Origin: Antedon mediterranea | Taxonomy: Eukaryota > Echinodermata > Crinoidea > Comatulida > Antedonidae | Length of the DNA: 64,000 nt | Direction of reading: 5' to 3' | Assembly (NCBI RefSeq): GCF_964355755.1 | Contig: NC_092675.1 | Location: 19,852,912 to 19,916,911 of the forward strand | In this document: in pieces, positions 27,801 to 39,800 of the stretch | Position numbering within the stretch: position 1 is the stretch's first letter | How the letters are laid out: every line of letters begins with the position of its first letter | The notes under the pieces: model-generated | The model's input: the letters and a program-made list of their open reading frames with translations, nothing else | What the model was told of the DNA's origin: nothing | Databases searched by the model: none | Translations under genes and position numbers: made by a program

Positions 27801-30800
27801 TATTATTGGTGTTACACATATTATCTTTGGTACTTCATGATCACTATTACTAGGGAGCTTTCGATTTGAGATGAACGACGACCTACGAACAAGAACAATG
27901 TGGCTGTGGTTTTTAGGTCCAAATAATGACCGACGGCTAACAATGGCCAAGTCCTATGTATAGGTCATCGTATAACGAAAGTTTTCGGTTTATTCTGGGG
28001 GTAATCGGTACACTATTGCTTTTAATGTACATAAAATATTCTTTCAAAGAGAGAGAGTAAGTTTTATAGAATGTGGCCAATTGAACTACTGGTTTTCTAT
28101 ATTCCTGGTCCATTAGAACAGAAACAAAATTGCCTTAATGATTGAACAGTAAATTACTAAAACAATTAAAATGCATAATAGAAAGGGAGTCGGCTATATT
28201 ATTAGTTAAAATCAAATTAAAATCAGTGTAATTTACAATATTGCTTGTGTCATTGAAAGTAAACCAAGGCTGTAAATAAGTACATTACTTGGTATTCATG
28301 AGTATAGGGACATTTGCTTTACTTCTTTGCCAATTTTAGTCTCAAGATGTCCTTACATTGATAATATTATATCTTAAATAACATTATTGCTATGTGTAGC
28401 AATAATAACATACAGAATACAGTATTCTAGCAGAATATTCAATATAAACATTTTTTTTTCTTATTTTTTTTGTAAACAAAATTTGATTATCATTCCATTT
28501 CTTATTTTTCATGAGTGTAAGCCATAAGAATAATGGTAGAAATTGTTATTGAACACCATTCTCCATAAATGGTATAGTCCATGAACTTTGCCCTCAGGTG
28601 GGAGCCTTCCCACAAACCACCATCATCATTTCTAATTTTCGGGGTATATCTCACTCTTCGAGGAGAAAGGCTATTGTTGGTGTATCCAGGTAAGCTAGGC
28701 ACGAAATAGGCTACAAGATTCTACTCAGACGTTATATAATTACGATTGCTATGGTATTATTCTTTTGACAACTAGTACCGTCAACCAATAATTGCGTGTC
28801 AATAGCTAATAAATTATTCATTGTCTATATTCTTAATAATACATAAACAATCTATAGTATCATCATAATAAATTGGTACTTATTGAAAACCTGACTGTTC
28901 TACTGTAACTCATTAAATATTCTCTCTCTGTTCAATGAACGTTCATTATAACACTATTCAAAAGTTTTAAAAAAAAGTGCTTGGATTTTAGCAGTGGGTG
29001 CACACAATTAGTCGTCAGCGTCTTGTTGCACAAAATTATAAAAACATTTTTTTAATCTCAGCATACAACGTATCCCAAACCGAAAATAATGCATGGCACT
29101 ATGAAATCAACCAATCAAAAGGCAAGAACACTGTTATTTTAAGTAAATAGTTATGTAGGCTAATCGACATAAGTTCAAAATCATTATAATATATCAGTTT
29201 GGTTTATGAAACATGAAAATCACTTAGTGTAACGTTCACATAAATCAGACAGATTAAAACCTATTAAATAAATAAACATATTGTTAACATTCTGCGATAC
29301 ATGTATATTTCCCTCCCCACCCCCAGCCCAAATTTGAATTAATTTCAAGGGGGAGTTTCCTCCCCTGTTCTTAATAGTTATATTCGTGGATTTATTATTA
29401 TTTATTCATAGGATACAGGATTATGGGTAGCTCTTGTTCTGATTAAGGGTTTAGGATTCTCTCTTCTAGCTGAAGTCTCATATTTCAACAATAAATGTTT
29501 ATTTTGTGAATTACTTAAATTGAAACCAATTATGTTTTTTTTATTATTACATCCTAAAATTAATTTGTATTGTACATCAACAAGAACATCTGACACAGTG
29601 ACATAAAAAAAGTATTGAAATTTAAACATATTTAAATAATCCTTGAATAATCTTGTTTAGACACAATATATAATTACTGCTTTTATACTTTTAACCAAGC
29701 CATCATCAGGTTTTTTAGTACTATTAGCTTCTAACATTCTGTATTCCTTTATTTTTAAATCATATCACTATCGACAATTCCTATGCTGTGCCTCAAACTC
29801 ATTGCATGGACTATTAGCTACCAACATAATGGTGCATCATTATATTTGCTTCATCTATTACCATTTCACTGCATTTAACCTATACAGAGTATGCAGCAGT
29901 ATTCTGCATACTGTAGCACTAATAGAAGAGGTGATATGCAAGGTATAGCTAGTATCAAAATAGTAATAGTCAAAGGAGGATACTTCACCACTACTGTAAA
30001 CAATATTGTCCTAAATAGAATGGAACAAATTAAAGAAAGCGTAATCAAACATGTGTACTATATGAAATATGATATTATTAAGAGGTAATACTGTACGATT
30101 AATCATTTTTTTGTGGAATACATGTTATAGTCAGATTAGGAAGGAAGGAAAAGAACACTTTGCTAAACAAAACAAATCATCTGTCAGAATAAAAGTTGTG
30201 AATAGTCAAAGATAAAAGTCTATCACACATTAAATAACCATTATATCCACAGAAAATTTAACATAGAAGCTGTTATTTAAAAACCAACAAACAAGCGACA
30301 ATCTACGGGTCAATATGAAACTGTGTTACAATCAGTGAAATTACGTACCACACCCAATAAAAGAATAAATATTTGAAATAACTGATTGGTGATAAAGAAT
30401 ATATAGTAAAGAGATTTAAAATGTTGAGTGACGGAGAGAGAAAGTATGGGGCTAGGGGGTGGGTGGTTTGGGGGAAGAGAGGAAGGATAACTTTGTCTTT
30501 CATTCGGACCATATATTATTACATAGCTACTCGTGTCATGAAGGAATTATCCTCCATGCTCATCTCCTATTCAACTAACTTTCCCCAATTCTATGTATTT
30601 TTAATATTTTGTCTGACATTTTATTTCAACATTCAACACAGTGAAACTTGGATTTGGGACTAACTAACAACCACCCATTGTATATATACATATTATGCAG
30701 GGGTGTTCTAGGAACTTTTTACTTTCGTATCTAAAGCCCTCCCTCTGGAGAGCATGGGCTATTATCGGTTTATACGGGTAAGGTAGGCACGAAATAGACA

Positions 30801-33800
30801 TAACAATATACATGTACAGTATATTTACTGTGTGTATTATGCAGAAGGTATCACTCACACAAGAAAACATGCCAGGAGTCATAACAAATTATCATTATTA
30901 ATTTAAAACTTGTTTTCATTGAAAATTAATTTATTCAAATTAAGTTAAATAGTTAAAAAGTTAATATATAAATTGTAGATAACATATCATTAAGACACTT
31001 TCATTATTTAGTGCTATGAAAACTTGTTATGATTTGATTTCATATCAATTATAATTTGGATGTTATCTGTTTGATACGTGGTAAGACTTCACCCCTATTA
31101 TCATACAGATTCCATCAGCATCAATTTACATAGCTAGATTTCACTCATAGTTAAACAGGGACTGAGTATTTAGAATTCCACAAATTGAACACATGGTGGG
31201 TACTCGTATGAAACTCATTGAATCCTGACTAGACCATAAACACAACTTTTAATTATAGCGGTAGAATTACAAATATAATCTTTAATAGTATGGTTTTACT
31301 TTAGGTAGAGTGATTTGATAACCCTGTTGGACTAAATAGAAGGAGAAGTGGGCGTGAGATGAACAATTTGCTTATTTAAATAAAGAATCTATATTATACT
31401 GTAGCACTTTACCCAACATTTTTGTTATTCTCTATCTCCTCCTAAACACCAGCATTGTTTAAGATGGGGCACCTTTTAATTCCCTTTTAGCCATTCGGCA
31501 ATTTCCGGACTTTTGTTGTAAAATTTGTTTGTTAGACCAATTCACTAATTAAATGGTGCTCATCCATTGGACCAGAACATTGTAATCTGTGATTAGAACT
31601 TTGATAATACATTATATAGGAAATCTAGACATAATAGCAAGTCAGTATGGATCAGTTATGAAATAACTTCTGAATATACTAGCATCAGTTTTTACAGTAA
31701 CATCACACAACTATACAATATCTAGTCTAGAAGGAGGCAGGTGTACATTATGGAGGCTTTTATGAACATCACCAGCTAGTCTACTATGTCATTTAAAATA
31801 GGTTAATATACACTAAGTACAGTACCATGCTTCTTGAATAGGATGACAACTGCATTCAAAGTAGATCTAATGCGGAATTTTAAAACATCAAACACATAAT
31901 TTAAATTGGAATTAGTTGAAAGTGCAATAATCTTATAATGTGTATCACTTCACATGAATATTTATGAATTGTAATGTTTTTAAATATTTCAGGTTGTACA
32001 CTTTAAGGGCTGATATACTTTCTCAATTTAGAAGATAGGATCTGACATACAGTGTATAAGAACATTAACCTTAAATCATGATAATCTCCAATAATAATCT
32101 TTGCGGAGAAAGGCTATTGTCGGTTTATCCAGGTAAGTATGGCACAAAATAGATTTAAAATTAAAATTTCCTTTTATGTAATCTTTAAAGTTTACTTTAT
32201 TAAAGTAGTAACTTCATCTCATGAATTTTAGTGTTTATAAATAATTTTAAATTTAATTTTGTGCATTCAAGAAATTTTAAAATTACAGTATATACAAATT
32301 AAATAGGTGTGAATTTTCTAATATTATGTTGTCATGGATACCATTTTATAGACACACACACATAATTACTTTATTCTTGACTTGATAAAATGAAAAGTAG
32401 AAATAGTCAATAATGATTGTTATGGTTATATTGTACTGTATATACAATTATAAAAGAACACTAATTTAGGAAAAGGGTTACAATGACAATGTATTACAAC
32501 CTATTATTTTGTTATTCTGAATAATAAGAAAAAATAATTTAAAACATAAATTATTCAAATAATCGATAAGTAATATTATGAGAGATCAAAACATTATTAA
32601 TCTAAATAAGTAATTTAGAGTATCAATACTGGTTTTTTTTTTATCAAACCGTATTATTTTTAAAGATGATAGGTTTAAAAAAAAATTTGTCAGCTTTTCA
32701 TCTTGAAGTATAAGACACTTTTTTTTCTTTTTTAGCGAACCTTATTAAAGGATGGTTTAAAATGATTTTTCTATATTTGGTAACCTTTTCTCCATTTAGA
32801 AAAACATTTAATCTTGTCAGTAAAAGAGTAAAATACTGTGTAAAGAATTGTTTTACCATACGGCTTTATCACGTTGAAACACCGATTCTCATCAGATCAC
32901 CAAAGTTAAGTTGTGCCTGGTTAGAGCTTGGATGGGAGACCATCTGGGAATATCGGGGTGCTGTATGGAGCTGGGGTTCTGTTAGGCATTTGAAATCAGC
33001 ATTGCTGACACTTATTGCAGCCCATGCATCTAGTATCTGCCTCAGACATATTGGCCCATGCCTTTCTTCTGGTCAAGGTGGGCACTGGACGAGAGAAGCC
33101 CTTGATCAAAGTTAGGACCAATCAAGGTGCTTTAAACAGTCCTGGCTTTGTTTGTATCAAACCTCTTAGTGGCGGTAATAATCGCTGTTGGTTCGATTGA
33201 ATAAAATAAAAATAAATAAATAAAATAAACTGTTTATTTAAAAAATATAATTTTTAGATCGACCACATTTGTGCTTGATTTGTGCTTCCAAATAATTACT
33301 GGTTGGTCATTGACAAAAAACGTTAACATTACCCAAAATGCAATGCGATCAGATATTCAAGTTACTACAGCTGTCAATCTCATTAATTTGCATTGAATGT
33401 AAAATTTTGGACCAAATTGATTGGGTGTTTTTAACAACAGTTATTTTCAGGCAATTTAACTGGTTATTTAAAATTCCTGTTCCTGCTTCCAAGAATTTGG
33501 AGTTAATTTATTTACATAGTAAATTATCGGTTATTTTTTCGCAGCGGAAACAGAACTAAAGAATTCTGCCTATGGTTTTTTTCAGTATTTATCTAATTGT
33601 TTATGTAATTTCCTTAAAATTAGACACTACTGATTACTACTGTATTATGGATACTGTACCATACAATACAACTTCTACCACTAATTGTGTTATAGTGTTC
33701 TTAATTAATTGTGACTTCATTCTAAATTAAACTGATTTTATACTGTACTAAATCACATCTTTTGTATAATGAATTATCGAACTAAGTCTTTCATGCAAAT

Positions 33801-36800
33801 TATGGTACTAATTTAGCATTGAAACACTAAATGAATTTTTACAACATATCCTAGGATTCTATATGGCACGCAGAAGTATAATTTATTCGGAAATAAAGAT
33901 ATCTTAGTTTTCTTAGATCTCTATTTAAAACTAAGATCTATTTAAAACTAAATATCTCTATTTAAAACTAAGATATCTCTTTTTAAAACTAAGATATCTC
34001 TTTTTAAAACTAAGATATCTCTATTAAAAACCATGATATCTCTATTGCTTCAATAAATGACAGCTTGGCGCTCCTATGATTCTAAGCTATAGAATGCAGT
34101 AGCTCATTTGGGCGGTACTTTTAAAGTGATGTGCAGACCAATTTCTATTCCTTTACATATACTTAATGAACTACTTACAGTTAATTAGGTAATATTAATT
34201 TCCTATTTTACCATATTCAATGATAATAATAATGCTTTAAATGGGTTGTTTGTTTACCCAAACAATGGTCGGTCCAATAATAGAGGGAGCTTTGGATTTG
34301 CGATGTCATATTAATTCATTGTGTACATGCCGGGATATTGGGATGTGTAACCTCGCTTCGCAATCACAAATTTAAATTTCTTTAATAATATTTATATTTT
34401 GTTGTGGAGAACATTTTTTTATACTGATCTCTCCCTCAAATATGATTTTAAAAAGTGTGTTTACTGAAATTTGACCCAAGTGAAAGTTAGTAAAAACAAT
34501 TGGGTACAATAGGATTATTTTGTTTTACTCAAATATTGGTATCTAAAAATTGTATATTTTCCGGTATTGATTTCAGTTTTAATTGGTTCGTCAGATGACA
34601 ATTGTCTTCAAACTATGACATGCTGACATTGACAAGGCTTGATTGACAGGGATCAACTTGTCCTTGGTTTCCTTAATGAGTGTTTCATTGTTTTAAATTA
34701 TTTATGTTTAATTTCACAGAATCATCAAGTTTGTAGATAAAATGATTAAATGAATTATTGCATATTGCAGATATATATTTTTTATGTATTATAAAACCTA
34801 TATGTCATATTATTACTATTTGTAGGTAGCGGCTTGCTACTGTATATCAACTACAGTAATAAATATTGCCTTGTAGACCAACACTATACTGTACTAGCAT
34901 TGTGATAATTATTTTGATATTCATATCGGGTATTGCTAAACGTAAACCACCGCAAACCTCCAAAAAAACATCACAAACCCCATCAATCCAACATAAAAGT
35001 TTTTAATGTTTTTAACCAAAAAAAAAATGTTTTACCCAAAAAATAAGTAGTTATCAAAAATTTAATTTTTGTGTGAAGTGTGTAGTAGACTACACAATGC
35101 AGTAACTTTTACGTTATTATTTTTAAGTTATTATTTTTAACCAAAAAATGATGCTTTTACCCCAAAAATAGATAGTTAACACAAATTTAAAATATTAATT
35201 GACATATTAAGTATGTAGTACACTACAGGCTTCAGTAACTTTTATGTTAGTTCGTTGCTATGTTTTTTTAAAGTTTGTGGGGGTTTACGAGGTTTGCGGT
35301 ATTTAGTAATACCCTTGATGTCTTTAAATCGTATAATATTTTAGGATCGATACATTTAAAAAAAAATTGATTTAACATACTTAAAATTGATTTACATACA
35401 GTAATTTATTTTTATTTTATTTATTGTGTGTGATTATAATAACATTTCATACCAGTATTATATTGTTTGCAGGTCTAGAAATTTAATTTTTTTTTATCCA
35501 TAATAGTAAACATTTGCTACTGTGTTGTATAAAATGAATAAACAAAATATGTGAAAATATAAATCTAATATTTGTGCACAATAACATACACTATATTTAA
35601 TTGACACTTACTAACACTTGCAAATTTTAACTGTGTAAACATTTGTATACACAGGAAAAGACAACCATACGTGTATATTTGCCATTCACTTAGTAACAGC
35701 CGGTAAGGTTTGATTTGATATTACGACATGACAACAGTATTGCAAAATTAACTAATCCTTTACTTATAAACAACTAAGGTAACCTTTTATGCGTAGCCTT
35801 ATCAGCTCATGTACTTATTAATTGTATACTTAAAACTACACTATCAAACTAATTCTACAAAAAAAAACATGATGTGCCCAAATACGGTAGTGATATGATA
35901 TCATCATCATGGCTATACACTATATGGGCACATCAATTTTTTTTTATCACATAAAGTTTAGTGTAGACAAGGTTTAAGTTTTGATATTTCTTAAATTTGA
36001 TTATACTAATGATGGAAAGAAGCATCCCCAAAAAAATTTATTGCTGTTTTTGTTCATTTTATTAAAATGTTTTGGTTCAACTACAAGAGATTTACTGGTT
36101 TCATTACCAAGTTTGAGAAAATCAATATAATTTTTATATGCAATTATAAAAGGTTTATTTATATTATATTTCTTCATTTGGTATTAAGAGATATTAAAAA
36201 TTAATATAAAGAAGGATATTTGCAAAGCAATCTCAAAATGAATAACATCCAACTACCTAAAAGCAATGGGAGTGATTATTATAAATAGGATTATTTTACT
36301 GGTCACCGGCAAACACCTCAAAGTGTTCTACTCCCACAGCTCGCATATAAATAATGAGGAGTTTAAGGAGTCAGATCTGCTGATTATCCGCTCAAAACAG
36401 CCAAGTCGAATATGCCTATTATAAAAATTGTATACAATTTAAAATAGTGATAAATAAAGATAAATTGGAATAAAAATTGACTGGAATTCACAAGTTTTCA
36501 AGGAAGACAGAGTTTATGCTGTCACCCAAATCTATGTTTTCCACCTATAACGCTAAAAAAAAGATGTTATGAAATGAAATATTAATTATATATTATTAAC
36601 ATTTATTGACATACTCAGTTCTAAGGGAATAGAAACAAATTGTGTTCTAAACGGTCCAACTCCACTACAGACAACATGGTATGTTATCAACTGGTATGCA
36701 TTGCAAAGTACCTAAAAATAAAACGTCATCTTGAACTCGGGCTTCGAACGAAAACAAAACTCAAAACCTATACATTTAGGCCTACATCAAGTGAAAGTAG

Positions 36801-39800
36801 GTTTTATTAATAATTTAACAGCATTTATCCTGAATACTACAGTACTACAGTATGAGTGAGTTTGGTTGTAGTAAAATTCCACCTAAGCATATTGGTTACA
36901 ACAATTAATCATCCTAATATTATTACTAATTTGTTAAATCAATGATCAGATATGTATAATTATATGCTTACAGTAATATGATGCAGCTTGGTACAGCTGC
37001 CTCTGATTCACTATGTCTATGTAATACAATATACTTGAACCTTTCAAAAGCAATCACATTTTTTGTATAGGTATAAGGCCTGCACTTATCTTGATAGTTG
37101 TACACTAGTAGTAGTAAAACTAGTATGAGATATTTATTTTTTACAAAACCCGTTGCCATCTTTAAAGATATTGTCTGCCCTAAAATTTAAAATGTTTTAA
37201 TATAATAATTTAATGTCACATAATAATAATAATACTGATTCACTTTGATCAAGAATTTGATCGAAAAAAAAATTTACATAATAAACAGTAATTTAAAGGA
37301 GTATAGTCAATTTATATTTTTTTATAGGGAAATCATTATTTTGTTACTGGCAACCATGAATAACCATGGAGGTATAAATGACCCTTTTAAAGGAAGTTTT
37401 TTATTTTTCATGTTTTAGGGACAATACTTCTTTAAAGCCATTGTCATTTAAGAACAATTTTCAGAAAAGATATGTTAATGTTTTTTTCTCCACATTCCGA
37501 ATTAAAATGGGATCAAAAATGTTTGAGTGACCTTTGAACCATAATGATCAATACATTAGAACTGCTTAGTAGACAGTTCCTAATAAGGACATCAACTACA
37601 CAACCTTGTTTATACGATGATATTGTATGATTAATCATAGGTATAGTTCGCTAGTTTGTCTTCTTAACCTGGTTTATTATCAGGTGAGATGCTACTGTAC
37701 AATAAACTTTATACTATCAATCATTTACCTATCACCATAGACTATTAAGATTTTATTTCTGCATAGTACATGAAATATCTACAATATATAATCTACATTA
37801 ATATCTTAATAACATTCATAAAGATTAGTTTGTTCGTCGCTATGAAGTATGGGACTAATACAAAGTGTAGCGACTTTTGATGGTGTGTAGAAAGCGATGA
37901 CCTCGAATTGGACGACCCCAACAACCCTGGCGACCTCGAATTGGACGACCTAGAATTGGACAACCCATAACACGAAACCTACGACACCTATAGCCTAGCC
38001 TAGGTCTAAGTGTGGTATAACGTCCCGAAGCCAAACATAGCCAAAGATCTTTAAACCATACCTTATATAATACTCGTAAGCAAGCAATTGATTGAAAAAA
38101 TACAGAAATATCGCCATTTGATACTGAATGTGTCGACACGAACAAACGAACAGATATGGAAAATTTGCAATTTGACCCCCAAAATAAAATGTCAGATATT
38201 TTTTAATAATGTACTTCTGAAATATGTTCATTTGGAAATAAAATACTGTTTGAATTTTTGTAATGAAAAACCAAAACATGTTTTGGTCAATTACTCAACA
38301 GTAGCATTTTGTAGATAAGCCCTTATCTCAAAGTAAGGCAGAATAGCAATTCTTACTTTATAAAGCCAGCTACAAAGAAGAGATCAGGCTGACAGCATAT
38401 CATTTTGTGCACAATTGCCTAAGCAATTCTGACAACCAGGTGAATTTGACAGACTAACAACTACTGTTAAATATTATACCAGTACAAATCAACTTCAGGT
38501 CCTTGACATGTTGAATACAGGTAATATGTACTAATATGAAATAAAAAATGGTTTTGGTACTGTAGGCTACATGTGTATGTGGATATCAACGATAACGATA
38601 AACCAAAAATGTTATAGGGCTGAGCATACAGTAGCGATATTATAGAGAGTAATGTCTAGAGTGAGCTGAGTAATAACTTTATTATTCTGAAATAATATTG
38701 TGCAAATTAGAAATTACTTAACAATTGTATAAATCATACAAACCAACAGTGGTGTTGGTAGTCTATGCCACTTACAATAAACTGAAAAGTTAAAAGTTCC
38801 TTGAGCACCCCTTCACTTTAATGGACTTTTCCATCAACCACACCCTCACATGGGCATGCTTACAGTATTATTCACTGTATTAGATAATAATTCAGTTAAA
38901 CTACCAAGAATAGAATTTTTAGTGAAATTTTAATGAGTTTAATTTTAGTGACAAAAATTGTATTTAAAAATCAACAATAGAAAGAAAATAATACATTATT
39001 TTCATATTTCACATAAAAACCTCAAAGAATTGCGAATATTATGCCACAATTGTACTTGACAAAGAACAGCTATAATGAGATGAGCAAAATACAGTTAGCC
39101 AGCTGTAACCATAGCAACGAAATTAAACTGATAATCCTGCTTAAGGACATTGGAAACTATGGCAACAAATTTGAAGCTAGACAGCAAACCAAATAAAATA
39201 TCATATTGAAACTTTTTTCTTATTTATTTTATACTACGTCTACAAATTATCTATTGAACATTGGTTAGGCATCTACTTAGATACTTGATTAGGTTCCAAG
39301 TAATAATCAATGATAACAATTGATCTAATGTACTGTACTGTATACACACAGTGTAAAATGCCAGATACAGTATAACTAACTGATACATTTTGGCACCGAC
39401 TACAAGTTAAATTTTGGTAAAACATTTTTTTTTTAAATAGAAAAAAAAATAACCGTGTGAAATAGTAACAAAAATTGGTTAAATTTCAAAGTTTAAAGAT
39501 AAACAGATGTGTTTTTTTTTTAATTCTTCATGATAATCTATTTTTTATGGGTATTACTAAACCGCACAACCCACTTCAAAATACTAAAAATATAAAACTA
39601 TAAATATAAACCGCCCGGTGATATACTAAAATTTAATTAATTAATTTGAAACAATAAAGATGAGGAATTCTGTGAGAATGAGAAAAATTCGCCCCAACCG
39701 AGACTCGAACTCGGACCGCCTGCTTGATATGCAGATGTCCTAACCATTAGACCACTGGGGCTTTCATGGTATTGTTCGAACTCGATTGGATAACGACTCT

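Noticed and set aside
32762-33115. 117-codon open frame
   Set aside because: It is read through the 5S-derived SINE; the sequence is explained by the rRNA-like head.
37855-38145. 96-codon minus-strand frame with CGAATTGGACGACC-type repeats
   Set aside because: The protein is an artefact of two or three short direct repeats; no homology recognised.
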